The notes under the pieces are model-generated. The model did no database searches, was not told where the DNA came from, and worked only from the letters and a program-made list of their open reading frames with translations. A stretch of 64,000 nucleotides of DNA from Haloplanus natans DSM 17983. Its GTDB lineage: Archaea; Halobacteriota; Halobacteria; Halobacteriales; Haloferacaceae. The stretch's first letter is position 1. Every line of letters starts with the position of its first letter. A program made the position numbers and the translations under genes. Shown here piece by piece: positions 1 through 9,272 of this stretch. The stretch spans positions 2,154,938-2,218,937 of the forward strand of contig NZ_KE386573.1 in the NCBI RefSeq assembly GCF_000427685.1. Reading direction: 5' to 3'.

Positions 1-1279
1 GTCGGGACCGGATGACGGCGAGGTTCACGACGACGAGGCCGGTCAGGAGCATGAAGTCGGCGAAGTGGGCGATAGCCTCGATCCCCATGTGGAACGCGAT
101 GACGCCGGTGTGGATGGTCGTCGTCCCGAACAGCAGGCGCGGGACGACGGTGAAAAAGAAGATGAAGAAGGCGATCAGACAGCCGGTGAGGAGGACGGAC
201 CAGTACGGCGTGTTGAAGGAGTCGTGGAGGCTCTCGAAGCGGTCGGGGAGATGGTCGCGTCGACTCATCGCGAGTTTGACGCGCGACCCCGCGAGGACGG
301 TGGCGTTTGCCGCCGATAGCATCGAGAACAGCGCGCCGACGATGATGACGTAGAAGCCGACGTTGCCGAGATAAAAGGAGGCGGCGTATCCCATGGCGAG
401 TTCGCCGTTGTTGGCGATGAACGACTGGGCACCGGCGGTGTCGGCGACGCCGTCGACGACCCGGACGAGCAAGTCGAGATACGCGGGGTTGTTGATCGCG
501 AGCGTCACCACGACGACGACGAGGGCGTAGACGACGGTGACGAAGCCCATCGAGAAGAAGATGGCCCGCGGGACGTTCCGGCCCGGCTCCTCGATTTCCT
601 CGGCGTTGGTCGCGATGGCCTCGAAGCCGAAGAAGGTGATGAACACGAGCGCGGAGGTGAGGCCGATATCGCGGTACTTGGTGAGGTTGTCGGTGACCGA
701 CTGCTGGATAGTCGCCGCATCGAACGCCTGCAGGCCGCCGTAGAGGAAGACGATGATGAGGACGACTTTCAGGAGGGTCACGATGATCTGGAACTGTCCC
801 GACTCCTCGGTCCCTTTGAGGTTCAGGCCGACCAGCAGGCCGAGGATGACGAGCCCCGAGATCCAAAACGGGAGCGCCTCACCCAGACCGCCCGCGACCA
901 GCGGAACGATGAAGCGGTCGAACCAGTCGGAGAAGGAGGCGAGATAGAAGGCGGCGCTCGCGGGGTAGCCGAGGATCATCGACCACCCGACGACGTAGGT
1001 CAGATCGGAGTCGAAGGTGTTGGAGACGTATGCGTACCCCCCGCCAGATTCGGGGTAGATCGAGGCGAATTCGGCGTACGCGAAGGCGGTAAAGGAGGCG
1101 ACGATCGCCGCGATGACGAACGCGACGATGGCCATCGCCCCGACGTTGCTGACGGCGAGCCCCGACAGGACGAAGATGCCCGCCGCGATCATCGTCCCGA
1201 CGCCCAGCGCGATTGCACCGACGATACCGATGTCGCGGTCGAGTTCCGTCTCGACGCTTGTCCCCTCTTCGGCACCCAT
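1..1279 (-). CDS. Amino acid permease, APC superfamily (C-terminus beyond window edge)
   Basis: About 426 codons are visible from an ATG at 1279; the stop lies left of the window. The N-terminus is a short acidic cytoplasmic stretch, followed by the first APC helix with the glycine-rich motif GVGTMIAAGIF typical of substrate-binding helix TM1. At least ten hydrophobic segments follow. By family it is a secondary transporter that imports amino acids with a cation at the cell membrane; the substrate cannot be read from sequence. Haloarchaeal members often carry a C-terminal Usp domain, which would be outside this window. It is divergent from ligA with 87 bases between the starts. Confidence 0.85.
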   Translation of the reverse strand, partial: MGAEEGTSVETELDRDIGIVGAIALGVGTMIAAGIFVLSGLAVSNVGAMAIVAFVIAAIVASFTAFAYAEFASIYPESGGGYAYVSNTFDSDLTYVVGWSMILGYPASAAFYLASFSDWFDRFIVPLVAGGLGEALPFWISGLVILGLLVGLNLKGTEESGQFQIIVTLLKVVLIIVFLYGGLQAFDAATIQQSVTDNLTKYRDIGLTSALVFITFFGFEAIATNAEEIEEPGRNVPRAIFFSMGFVTVVYALVVVVVTLAINNPAYLDLLVRVVDGVADTAGAQSFIANNGELAMGYAASFYLGNVGFYVIIVGALFSMLSAANATVLAGSRVKLAMSRRDHLPDRFESLHDSFNTPYWSVLLTGCLIAFFIFFFTVVPRLLFGTTTIHTGVIAFHMGIEAIAHFADFMLLTGLVVVNLAVIRSR

Positions 1280-1366
1280 GCGCACTGGCACTGGGCCGGA
1301 GAACCAAAAACCCCGCCGCCGAGTCGCTACCTATTCGTACACGGCGCGCCCTCACTCGACAGCGCG

Positions 1367-3460
1367 ATGGTCGAGGAACCCGACGCCAACCCGTACGTAC
1401 ACGATCCGGACACGTCGTTCGCGCCGGCCGACGAACTGAGCGAGGACGAGGCCCGCGACCAGGTGTCCGACCTGCGTGTGGCCGTCGAGTATCACGACTA
1501 CCGCTACTACGTCGAGAACGATCCGGTGATCGCCGACCGCACCTACGACGAACTGTTCGAGCGCCTGCAACGGCTGGAGGACGCGTTCGACCTGCACGAC
1601 GAGAACTCGCCGACCCAGCGGGTCGGCGGCGAACCCCTGGACGAACTGGAGACGGTCGGCCACGTCGCGCCCCTGTTGAGCCTGCAATCCTCCGGCGACA
1701 GCGAGGAGATTCGGGCGTTCGACCGCCGCATCCGCGACCGGGTCGGCGACGTCGACTACTCGGCCGAACCCAAGTTCGACGGCTTCTCGATCGAGGTGGT
1801 GTACGAGGACGGCGCCTTCGACCGCGCCGTCACCCGCGGCGACGGCCGCGAGGGCGAGGACGTGTCCGCGAACGTCCGAACGATCGGGAGCGTGCCCCTG
1901 CATCTCCCGGCCCCAGCCCCCGAATTCCTCGCCGTCCGCGGCGAAGTGTACATGCCTCGATCGGGGTTTCAGGCGCTGAACGAGCGACGGATCGAACGCG
2001 GCGAGGACCCCTTCGCCAACCCGCGCAACGCCGCCGCGGGCACCGTCCGCCTGCTCGACCCCGAGACGGTCGCTGGCCGTCCGCTGGAGGTGTTCTTCTA
2101 CGATGTGATCGACACCGACGCCGACCTCGGCACCCAGACCGAGGCGTTCGACCTGCTCTATGACCTGGGATTCCGCGTCAACGACGAGACGACCGTCGTC
2201 GACGACGTGGACGCGGTGATCGACTACCGCGACCGACTCATGACCGAGCGCGACGACCTGGAGTACGAAATCGACGGCGTCGTCGCCAAGGTGGTCGATT
2301 TCGACGCCCGGGAGGAACTGGGGTCGACGGCGCGTCATCCCCGGTGGGCTTTCGCCTACAAGTTCCCCGCTCGCACCGGCGAGACGACCGTCGAACGCAT
2401 CGTCGTGCAGGTCGGGCGGACGGGGAAGCTGACCCCCGTGGCGCTCCTCGATCCCGTAGACATCCAGGGCGTCACGATCAGTCGTGCGACCCTCCACAAC
2501 GCCGCACAGGTGCAACGCCTGGGCGTTCGAGAGGGCGTGACCGTCCGACTCGAGCGAGCGGGGGACGTGATTCCGGAGGTGACCGAGGTGGTCGACGGCG
2601 AGAAGCGACGCGCCTCGGGCGACCGGACGGGGTCGGACGACGGTCGGCCGGCGGCCGGCGAGGGCGGCTTCACGATGCCCGACACCTGTCCCGTCTGTGA
2701 CGGGGACGTAGTGCAGGAGGGCGAACACCACTACTGCACGAACGCGTCGTGTCCGGCCCAACTGCGCCGCTCGCTCCAGCATTTCTGCTCGCGGGACGCC
2801 ATGAACGTCAAGGGGCTGGGCGCGGCGGCCGCGGACCAGTTGGTCGAGGCGGGCCTGATCGAATCGCTGGCCGACCTCTACGACCTGGAGCGCGACGAAC
2901 TCGCCGCACTTGATGGGTGGGGCGAGACCGCCGCCGACAACCTGCTCGCGGAACTGGAGGCGAGCAAGGACGTGCCGCTCGGCACGTTCATTTACGCGCT
3001 CGGCATCCGCCACGTCGGGACGGAGCGGGCGCGGGCGCTCGCCGCCGCCTTCTCGCTCGACGACCTGATGGACGCGGGCACGGAGGCGCTACGCTCGGTG
3101 GAAGACGTGGGGCCGGAGGTGGCGGCGGCCGTCGCCTCCTACTTCGACGAAGCGGAGAACGTCGAGACGGTCGAGCGACTGCTCGATGCGGGCATCGAGC
3201 CCGAACGGCGGGAACGCGGCGCGGAGCTCGACGGATTGACCGTCGTGTTCACGGGGAGCGTGCCGGGCTACACCCGATCGGAGCTGACGGAGTTACTGGA
3301 GACCCACGGCGCGTCGGTTACGTCCTCGGTCAGCGGCGAGACGGACTACCTCGTCGTCGGAGAGAACCCGGGGACACGGAAACGAGAGCAGGCGGCGGCC
3401 GAAGGTGTCGAGACGCTCGATCCCGAGGCGTTCGAGGAGCGCATCCTGTCGCGGCTGTGA
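1367..3460 (+). CDS. ligA: NAD-dependent DNA ligase LigA
   Basis: 697 aa, close to the usual LigA length of about 670-700. Domain order fits: N-terminal Ia domain with the paired tyrosines in HDYRYY, adenylation domain with catalytic lysine in KFDG (K136), OB fold, a four-cysteine zinc finger starting CPVCDGD near residue 440, helix-hairpin-helix repeats, and a C-terminal BRCT domain from about residue 620. It seals nicks in DNA using NAD+. Archaea normally use ATP-dependent ligase; NAD-dependent LigA in haloarchaea is known and is attributed to bacterial transfer. Base composition does not differ visibly from its neighbours, so transfer would be old. It is transcribed alone. Confidence 0.95.
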   Translation: MVEEPDANPYVHDPDTSFAPADELSEDEARDQVSDLRVAVEYHDYRYYVENDPVIADRTYDELFERLQRLEDAFDLHDENSPTQRVGGEPLDELETVGHVAPLLSLQSSGDSEEIRAFDRRIRDRVGDVDYSAEPKFDGFSIEVVYEDGAFDRAVTRGDGREGEDVSANVRTIGSVPLHLPAPAPEFLAVRGEVYMPRSGFQALNERRIERGEDPFANPRNAAAGTVRLLDPETVAGRPLEVFFYDVIDTDADLGTQTEAFDLLYDLGFRVNDETTVVDDVDAVIDYRDRLMTERDDLEYEIDGVVAKVVDFDAREELGSTARHPRWAFAYKFPARTGETTVERIVVQVGRTGKLTPVALLDPVDIQGVTISRATLHNAAQVQRLGVREGVTVRLERAGDVIPEVTEVVDGEKRRASGDRTGSDDGRPAAGEGGFTMPDTCPVCDGDVVQEGEHHYCTNASCPAQLRRSLQHFCSRDAMNVKGLGAAAADQLVEAGLIESLADLYDLERDELAALDGWGETAADNLLAELEASKDVPLGTFIYALGIRHVGTERARALAAAFSLDDLMDAGTEALRSVEDVGPEVAAAVASYFDEAENVETVERLLDAGIEPERRERGAELDGLTVVFTGSVPGYTRSELTELLETHGASVTSSVSGETDYLVVGENPGTRKREQAAAEGVETLDPEAFEERILSRL

Positions 3461-3550
3461 CGGCGGACTGGATGCTCGCCCGTCGCGTCCGTCGGCCGTG
3501 GGCGGTTTCACCCTTCGACGCTCGAACCGGAGACGGCGTCGGACGAGTCG

Positions 3551-3588
3551 GGGCGGCGCCGCTTCCATCACCGATTTAGGCGCCGCCC
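3551..3588. promoter_or_regulatory. 10-bp inverted repeat enclosing the cysK TATA box
   Basis: Perfect arms GGGCGGCGCC (3551-3560) and GGCGCCGCCC (3579-3588) flank an 18-base loop. The loop holds GATTTAGG at 3573-3580, about 28 bases before the cysteine synthase ATG and thus in TATA-box position for a leaderless mRNA. The repeat may terminate ligA transcription, act as an operator for cysK, or both. Confidence 0.4.
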
Positions 3589-3603
3589 GCCAATCGGCAA
3601 CCA

Positions 3604-4500
3604 ATGCACGACAGCATCCTCGACGCCATCGGGTCGCCCCTGGTCCGGGTCGACTCCCCGCCGGGAACGACCGTGGCGGCGAAAATCGAGTCGAAGAACC
3701 CGGGGGGCTCCGCGAAGGATCGCCCGGCGAAGGCGATGATCGAGGCCGCGGAGGCGGCGGGCGAACTCGAACCCGGCGACGCCATCGTCGAACCGACCAG
3801 CGGCAACACGGGCATCGGCCTCGCCGTCGTCGGCGCCGCCAAAGGCTACGACGTGACGCTCGTGATGCCGTCGTCGAATTCGCCGGAGCGCCGGCGGATC
3901 ATGAAAGCCTACGGCGCGGACGTGGAACTCGTCGACGGCGAGATGAACGCCGCGAGGGCGCGGGCGGACGAACTGGCGGCCGAGGGGATGGTCCAGATGC
4001 ACCAGTTCGAGAACCCCGCCAATCCCGACGCGCACTACGAGACGACGGGTCCGGAAATCGTCGAACAGGTGGGCGACCGCACCGTCGACGCGCTGGTCTG
4101 TGGCGTCGGCACCGGCGGAACCATCTCGGGCACGGGACGGCGGCTGAAGGAGGCGTTTCCCGATATCGAGGTGGTCGGCGTCCAGCCCGACACCAACCAG
4201 TTTCTCACCGGCAACCCCGGCGCGGACGACTTCCAGGGCATGGGACCGGGCTTCGTCGCCGAGAACGTCGATACGGATCTGCTCGACGACGTCGAGAACG
4301 TCTCGCTTCCCGCCGCGGAGGCGGAGTGCCGGCGTCTCGCCCGCGAGGAAGGAATTCTCGTCGGCCAGTCGAGTGGCGCGTCGAACGTCGGTGCGAAGCG
4401 GGTCGCGGCGCGACTGGCCGAGGAGATGGACGACCCGCTGGTCGTGACGGTGTTCTGGGACAGCGGCGAGCGGTACATGTCGACCGGACTGTTCGACTAG
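3604..4500 (+). CDS. cysK: Cysteine synthase family protein (PLP-dependent)
   Basis: 298 aa, a fold-type II PLP enzyme of the CysK/CysM group, which makes cysteine from O-acetylserine or O-phosphoserine and sulfide. The PLP lysine sits in NPGGSAKDR (K38). The substrate loop PTSGNTG follows near residue 65, and the glycine-rich phosphate loop GVGTGGTISGTG is near residue 163. It lacks a CBS domain, so it is not a cystathionine beta-synthase fusion. The exact sulfur acceptor cannot be told from sequence. It is a single-gene unit, convergent with the DUF5804-like gene five bases downstream. Confidence 0.9.
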   Translation: MHDSILDAIGSPLVRVDSPPGTTVAAKIESKNPGGSAKDRPAKAMIEAAEAAGELEPGDAIVEPTSGNTGIGLAVVGAAKGYDVTLVMPSSNSPERRRIMKAYGADVELVDGEMNAARARADELAAEGMVQMHQFENPANPDAHYETTGPEIVEQVGDRTVDALVCGVGTGGTISGTGRRLKEAFPDIEVVGVQPDTNQFLTGNPGADDFQGMGPGFVAENVDTDLLDDVENVSLPAAEAECRRLAREEGILVGQSSGASNVGAKRVAARLAEEMDDPLVVTVFWDSGERYMSTGLFD

Positions 4501-4504
4501 GTGA

Positions 4505-4957
4505 CTACCCGCCGAACTCGCCGTCGGTCACGCGAACGACGAGCGTGTCGTCCACGTCCCGCAGGTCGTACTCCGGGACCGCACCGTCGACGCGGGTGGC
4601 GTACATCGGCTCGACGAGCGTATCGTCGTCGACCCCGTGAATCCGGAGGTAGGAATCGGTCGCTTCGGGTGGCCGGTCGCCGTCGCGGACGCGTTCGGCC
4701 AGGTCACGGGAGAGCCACTCCTCGGTCGAGATGCTGGGTTCGCGCACCAAGGCGAACTCGGTAAAGCGGACGAGATACCAGTTCAGGTCGTTCAGAAGGG
4801 AGACGGCGGCGCCGAGACTGACGGTGTCGACCGCGACGGTGTTGGTGAAGGGTTCGTGGAGGTCGTACGTCGCGAGCGCCGCCCGCGCCGTCTCGCGCGA
4901 GAGGAGTTCGTACCGGAGGTCGACGCTCTCGGCCCCGACCAGACACACCTGCGTCAC
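4505..4957 (-). CDS. Conserved haloarchaeal protein, DUF5804-like
   Basis: 150 aa, acidic and soluble, with no signal peptide or membrane span. The start is a GTG at 4957. I take it for the haloarchaeal DUF5804 family by its conserved opening (TQVCLVGAES) and its size; its function is unknown. It lies 23 bases downstream of thiI on the same strand, so the two are probably co-transcribed, but this close spacing alone does not establish a role in tRNA modification. Confidence 0.65.
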   Translation of the reverse strand: MTQVCLVGAESVDLRYELLSRETARAALATYDLHEPFTNTVAVDTVSLGAAVSLLNDLNWYLVRFTEFALVREPSISTEEWLSRDLAERVRDGDRPPEATDSYLRIHGVDDDTLVEPMYATRVDGAVPEYDLRDVDDTLVVRVTDGEFGG

Positions 4958-4980
4958 GGACTGTGGATCGGCCGGCGGAC

Positions 4981-6177
4981 CTAAAGCGGTTGCGCCGGAG
5001 GGTCGACCACTCGAAGGTCGTCCGCGGCGGCCGCAGCCCGATCCAACAGGTCGTCGGGTTCGGCCGCCTCGACGCCGTCGAGCGTCGCCCTCGTCTCCGG
5101 GAAGGAGGGAGCGAGACGCTCACAGCCGACGGGAATCGAGGAGTCGTCGTCGGTACCGATGGCGCGCGCCCGGTCGACGATAGCGGCCTTGTCCCACGTG
5201 AGGAGGGGTCGATGGACCGGCAGGTCGACCGCCGCGTCGGTGACGGCGAGGTTGGCGGCGGTCTGACTCGACTTCTGTCCCAGCGCTTCGCCGGTGACGA
5301 TGCCGACCGCCCCCTCGCGGTCGGCGACCGTTTCGGCGGCCGTCAGGAGCGCGCGGCGCCACGAGAGCATGCGGGTGTCACCCACCTCGTGGTGCAGCGT
5401 TTCGGCGAGCGGACCGCCGGGGACGACCCGGAGTCGGCAGTCGAAGTTGGGCGCGTAGCGGGCGAGTCGTCGGACGGTCGCGACCGCCCGCGCCTCGTGA
5501 TCCGGGCCGCCGTAGTCGCCGGGGGAGACGTAGACGGGACGGATCGGTGATCCGCGGCGCATCGCTTCGTAGGCCGCGACGGGGGAGTCGTGGCCGCCGC
5601 TGACGAGGGCGACAAGCGGGTCCTGCGTCCCGAGTGGGAGGCCGCCCGGGCCCGCGTGGGTCGTCGCCGCGACGTACGCGTCGTCGCCCCGCACCTCGAC
5701 GTGGTAGGTGCGGTCGGGGGCGTCGAGATCGACCGTCGCGTCGACCACGTCGCCGACGGCGCGTCCACCGACGCGCTCGATGTCGCGGCTGGAGAAATCG
5801 TGGTCGTCGGCGTCGCCGGCGCGGCGGGCGCGGACGGCGTAGGTGCCGGTCGTCGGCGCGTCGCCCGCGAGGGTGGCGAGGGTCCGGGTAACGGCGTCGA
5901 GGTCGGCCGGCCGGGACACGGCGGGACGCGCCCAAACGACGCCCATCGCGTCGGCGGCGACGCGGGCGGCGCGGTCGGCGGCGGCCGTGTGAACGACGAT
6001 CCGCGCCCACTCGGCCTCGACCGCCGCGTCGACGCCGCGGGCGTCGAGGAGGGCGGCCACGTTGTCCCGGAGGCGACGCGTCATCTTGCCGCGGACCTCG
6101 CGGCTCTTGATGCTGAGATCACCGAAGCTGACGAGAACGGTGTCGGGCGTCGCGGGCGGGGCGGAGGCGTCGTCCAC
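4981..6177 (-). CDS. thiI: tRNA 4-thiouridine synthase ThiI
   Basis: 398 aa from a GTG start. The N-terminal half contains ferredoxin-like and THUMP RNA-binding regions; the C-terminal half is an ATP-pyrophosphatase with the PP-loop SGGHDSP near residue 193. ThiI adenylates and thiolates U8 of tRNA. The rhodanese domain of E. coli ThiI is absent, as in other archaeal members, so the sulfur source must differ from the persulfide relay of the long bacterial form. A TATA-like element GGCTATAATCCC about 30 bases upstream implies a very short leader. Confidence 0.9.
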   Translation of the reverse strand: MDDASAPPATPDTVLVSFGDLSIKSREVRGKMTRRLRDNVAALLDARGVDAAVEAEWARIVVHTAAADRAARVAADAMGVVWARPAVSRPADLDAVTRTLATLAGDAPTTGTYAVRARRAGDADDHDFSSRDIERVGGRAVGDVVDATVDLDAPDRTYHVEVRGDDAYVAATTHAGPGGLPLGTQDPLVALVSGGHDSPVAAYEAMRRGSPIRPVYVSPGDYGGPDHEARAVATVRRLARYAPNFDCRLRVVPGGPLAETLHHEVGDTRMLSWRRALLTAAETVADREGAVGIVTGEALGQKSSQTAANLAVTDAAVDLPVHRPLLTWDKAAIVDRARAIGTDDDSSIPVGCERLAPSFPETRATLDGVEAAEPDDLLDRAAAAADDLRVVDPPAQPL

Positions 6178-6200
6178 GGTCGGGGGGTGTAGGTCGACGG

Positions 6201-6212
6201 GGGATTATAGCC
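6201..6212 (-). promoter_or_regulatory. thiI TATA box
   Basis: On the minus strand the sequence reads GGCTATAATCCC, centred about 30 bases before the GTG start of thiI at 6177. This is the expected distance for a short-leader or leaderless archaeal transcript. Confidence 0.5.
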
Positions 6213-6320
6213 GTTCGGTCATAGGATTATCGTAGCCAGCCGGAGGTCCAGCGATCCTCGACTGACCGTAGTCTCCGATTCGGACGAACCCGAATCTATG
6301 AACAGCGACGATACTCCCTA

Positions 6321-7541
6321 TCAGAACGTCCGGAGGTCGCCGTCGATCACGTCGCGGGTCACGTCGGTGACCGCGGCGAGTTCGCGCTCGACGATAGCCT
6401 GGATGTCGGTCTCGATGTCCGCGAGGTCGACGGTGTCGTCGGTGACGACGAAGGCGTCGGCGACGTGTGGCTGGTCGATGGGGCGGCCGATCTGTGAGAG
6501 CAGGCGCACTCGCAGATCGCGGATAGCGTGCACCTCGGCGACGACGGCCTCGGCGATGCGCGTGCTGAGGAGGTTGTAGATCTTGCCGATGTGGTTGACG
6601 GGGTTCTTGCCGCTGGTGGCCTCCATGCTCATCGGCCGGTTGGGGGTGATGAGGCCGTTCGAGCGGTTGCCACGGCCAACGGAGCCGTCGTCGCCCTGTT
6701 CCGCGCTGGTGCCGGTCGTCGTCAGATAGATGGCGCCCTCGTCGTAGTCGTCGGCGGTGTTGACCTCGACGGTGACGGTGCGGTCGGTGTGGGATTCGGC
6801 GAGGTCGGCCACGGCCTCGCGGACGTTCGCCACGGCGTCGCGGTAGTCGTCCATGCCGTCGAGATAGGTGTCGATCATGGCCGCGGCGACCGTGAGGTCG
6901 ATGTGATCACCCTCGCGTTTGCCCATGATCTTCACGTCGGGGCCGAGTTCCGGGTTCTCGTCGGCGTAGGGACCGTTGAGATACTCCTCGGTTTCGAGGA
7001 CGATCCGCTCGGTTTCGGTGAGGGGCGCGTGCCCGACACCGAAACTCGTGTCGTTGGCCATCGGGACGGCGGCGCCGTCCTCGCCGAAGACCGTCTGGAG
7101 GTCGCCGCTCCCTTCTCCGAGGCGCACGTCGACCACCACGTCGGTCCCGAACTCCAGTTCCGGGACGACCTCGGCGAGGTAGTCGCGGGCGGCCGCAAGC
7201 GCCACCGAGTCGACGGGGAGGGTGTACTCGGTGCCGTCGTCGGCCGTGTACTGTTTGGTCGCACGGCCGACGAGGAGGACGTAGATCGGTTCGACGACCT
7301 CGCCGCCGCCGAACGCGGGGGCGGCGCTGCCGGCGGCCAGTTGTGTCTCGTCCGTGTTGTAATGAAGCACCTCGCCGACGCGGTCGAGATAGAGGTTCGA
7401 AAGCGCGCGGGAGACGCGTTCGGCGATCCCGTCACAGAGGGAGTCGGGGTGACCGATCCCTTTCCGCTCGACGATTTCTACCTCCTGGTCCTCGACCGCG
7501 CGCCGGTCGACGGACTCGATACGGATGTTCCGATCGCTCAT
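6321..7541 (-). CDS. mat: S-adenosylmethionine synthetase, archaeal type
   Basis: 406 aa, the normal length of the archaeal methionine adenosyltransferase family, which is distinct in sequence from bacterial MetK. It makes AdoMet from methionine and ATP with release of phosphate and pyrophosphate. Visible marks are the opening [14 protein letters not shown] near residue 29, [10 protein letters not shown], a central acidic domain, and the basic phosphate-binding motif [13 protein letters not shown] near residue 310. It is a single gene under its own promoter (TATA centred at 7570) and supplies methyl donor for the methyltransferases elsewhere in the window. Confidence 0.95.
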   Translation of the reverse strand: MSDRNIRIESVDRRAVEDQEVEIVERKGIGHPDSLCDGIAERVSRALSNLYLDRVGEVLHYNTDETQLAAGSAAPAFGGGEVVEPIYVLLVGRATKQYTADDGTEYTLPVDSVALAAARDYLAEVVPELEFGTDVVVDVRLGEGSGDLQTVFGEDGAAVPMANDTSFGVGHAPLTETERIVLETEEYLNGPYADENPELGPDVKIMGKREGDHIDLTVAAAMIDTYLDGMDDYRDAVANVREAVADLAESHTDRTVTVEVNTADDYDEGAIYLTTTGTSAEQGDDGSVGRGNRSNGLITPNRPMSMEATSGKNPVNHIGKIYNLLSTRIAEAVVAEVHAIRDLRVRLLSQIGRPIDQPHVADAFVVTDDTVDLADIETDIQAIVERELAAVTDVTRDVIDGDLRTF

Positions 7542-7564
7542 CGACGGACGTTCTCGCCGCCGGG

Positions 7565-7574
7565 TGCTATAACT
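7565..7574 (-). promoter_or_regulatory. AdoMet synthetase TATA box
   Basis: The minus strand reads AGTTATAGCA, centred about 29 bases before the ATG at 7541, with an A-rich GAAAGG stretch just upstream in the position of a BRE. This predicts a nearly leaderless mRNA. Confidence 0.5.
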
Positions 7575-7600
7575 TGCGGAAACCTTTCGTGGCCATAGTA

Positions 7601-8152
7601 TTACTCAGAAGAATCGAGGAGGAGGCCGAGATACGACGTTCGGATCTGTTCGTCGGGGTCGAGGCCGAGGTCACGGAGACGGTCGATGGCTCCCTCGCGG
7701 ACCGCGTCGACCGCCGATTCGGGCGCCTCGCGCTCGATTTCGACGAACTCGCCGAGGTCGGAGACGGTGTCGAGGGTCACGGTGTAGCCGCCGAGGGCGT
7801 ACCGTTCCCGCTCCTTTTCGACGACCGCGGCGGGCGAGAACCCGAGAGCGTCCAGAACGTCGTCGAACCGGTCGGCATCCGCGACGCCCGTCTCGATCTC
7901 CTCGCGGGTTTTCGACGCGTCCTCGATCAGGGGACCCTTGTAGGTAACCCGGGCCGTCGACTCACCGTCGCCGATCCCGTCGGACTCCAGCCGGATGCGG
8001 AGCGCCTCGTCGGTTGCGGCGAAATCGCGGTGCGGGGCGTCGTAGTAGGTGTCGACCTGCGTGACGCTCCCGACGTACTCCGCGCCGAGGGCGTCGAGGC
8101 GCTCCCGGACCGCGTCGTGGCTCGCCCGAACCTTCAGTTCGACTTCGTACAT
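7601..8152 (-). CDS. CYTH-domain protein (class IV adenylyl cyclase / triphosphatase family)
   Basis: 183 aa. The start MYEVELK at 8152 is chosen because it carries the family-defining N-terminal ExExK motif at residues 3-7; the open frame upstream is only the antisense of the FKBP gene. The rest shows alternating charged strands of the CYTH tunnel fold: RIR in TDEALRIRLES, VTYKGP, and the C-terminal EIERE. CYTH enzymes hydrolyse or cyclise nucleotide or thiamine triphosphates, or inorganic triphosphate, with divalent metal. Archaeal members are often labelled class IV adenylate cyclase, but the reaction cannot be told from sequence. It is divergent from the FKBP gene. Confidence 0.85.
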   Translation of the reverse strand: MYEVELKVRASHDAVRERLDALGAEYVGSVTQVDTYYDAPHRDFAATDEALRIRLESDGIGDGESTARVTYKGPLIEDASKTREEIETGVADADRFDDVLDALGFSPAAVVEKERERYALGGYTVTLDTVSDLGEFVEIEREAPESAVDAVREGAIDRLRDLGLDPDEQIRTSYLGLLLDSSE

Positions 8153-8202
8153 ATCCGTCGCGTCGCGGGCGGGCGGCAAAAGCGCCCCGGACGAGCCGAA
8201 AC

Positions 8203-8222
8203 GCGAAACGTGATTCTTAAGG
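8203..8222 (+). promoter_or_regulatory. FKBP gene promoter (BRE plus TATA)
   Basis: GCGAAACG at 8203-8210 resembles a BRE and is followed by GATTCTTAAG as TATA-like box, about 30 bases before the ATG at 8246. Confidence 0.4.
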
Positions 8223-8245
8223 GTCGCACGGAAGTTGTAAGGTGT

Positions 8246-9238
8246 ATGAGTGACGAACAGGCCGAATCGGCTGACGAGCCGGTCGACGCCGACGCGGCCG
8301 ATGACCCCGAAGCGGAGCCCGAAACCGAGGCGGAGACCGAGGAGCCGTCCGGTCTGCAGGACGGCGACTTCGTCCGGATCAACTACACCGTCCGCACCGT
8401 AGACGACGAGACGGTCGTCGACACGACCTACCAGGAGGTCGCCGAGGAGGCGGGCATCGACGACGAGGACCACGAGTTCGGTCCCCGGACCATCGTCGTC
8501 GGCGCCGGGCACGTCTTCGAGGCGGTCAACGACGACCTGATCGGGAAAGCGGTCGGCGACGAGTCGACCGTCGACATCGACGCCGTCGACGCCTTCGGCG
8601 AGTTCGACCCCGACGACGTACGCACCGTCAGCGCGGGGAAGATCGGCGAGGACGACCGCTACCCCGGTGCCCACGTCAACGTCGACGGCGAGCAGGGTCA
8701 CGTCGAGACGATCATCGGCGGACGCGCCCGCGTCGACTTCAACCACCCCCTCGCCGGCGAGGACCTCGAGTACGACTACGAAGTCGTCGAGGTCGTCGAC
8801 GACCCCGAGGAACAGGCCAAAGGGCTGCTCGGGATGTACCTCGACCACGCTCCCGAAGTCTGGATCCAGACCGACGAGGTCGAGGAGGAAGTGCAGGTCG
8901 AGGTCGAACCGGACGACGAGGACGAAGACGCCGAACCCGAGTACGAGACGGTCGAGAAGGAGACGCTGTACATCGAGGCCACGCCCCAGATGACGATGAA
9001 CCAGCAGTGGCTCTTCCAGAAACAGCAGATCGCCCAGCAGGTCATGGACCGACTCGACCTCGACCGCGTCATCGTCCAGGAGACCATCGACGGCACGGGC
9101 GGCATGATGGGCGGCATGGGCGGTATGATGGGCGGCATGGGTGGCGCCGGTGGCGACGATGTCGAGGAGGCTCTCGAGGACGTCGACGTCGACGCCGACG
9201 AGATCGTCGAGGAACTCGAAGAGGATCTCGAGGAGTAA
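8246..9238 (+). CDS. FKBP-type peptidyl-prolyl isomerase, SlyD-like, with Gly-Met segment
   Basis: 330 aa, longer than bacterial SlyD. Order of parts: a very acidic linker (residues 1-35); an FKBP domain beginning DGDFVRINYT that is split by an insert-in-flap chaperone domain; an acidic C-terminal domain; a segment at about residues 286-303 made almost only of glycine and methionine (GGMMGGMGGMM...); and an acidic tail. The protein should catalyse proline cis-trans isomerisation and hold folding chains in the cytoplasm. The Gly-Met segment looks like the C-terminal tail of GroEL and thermosome subunits. The ATG at 8246 is preferred because upstream codons are antisense of the CYTH gene. Confidence 0.9.
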   Translation: MSDEQAESADEPVDADAADDPEAEPETEAETEEPSGLQDGDFVRINYTVRTVDDETVVDTTYQEVAEEAGIDDEDHEFGPRTIVVGAGHVFEAVNDDLIGKAVGDESTVDIDAVDAFGEFDPDDVRTVSAGKIGEDDRYPGAHVNVDGEQGHVETIIGGRARVDFNHPLAGEDLEYDYEVVEVVDDPEEQAKGLLGMYLDHAPEVWIQTDEVEEEVQVEVEPDDEDEDAEPEYETVEKETLYIEATPQMTMNQQWLFQKQQIAQQVMDRLDLDRVIVQETIDGTGGMMGGMGGMMGGMGGAGGDDVEEALEDVDVDADEIVEELEEDLEE

Positions 9239-9272
9239 CCTCCGCGACCCCCTCCCGACGCGCATTCGATTC

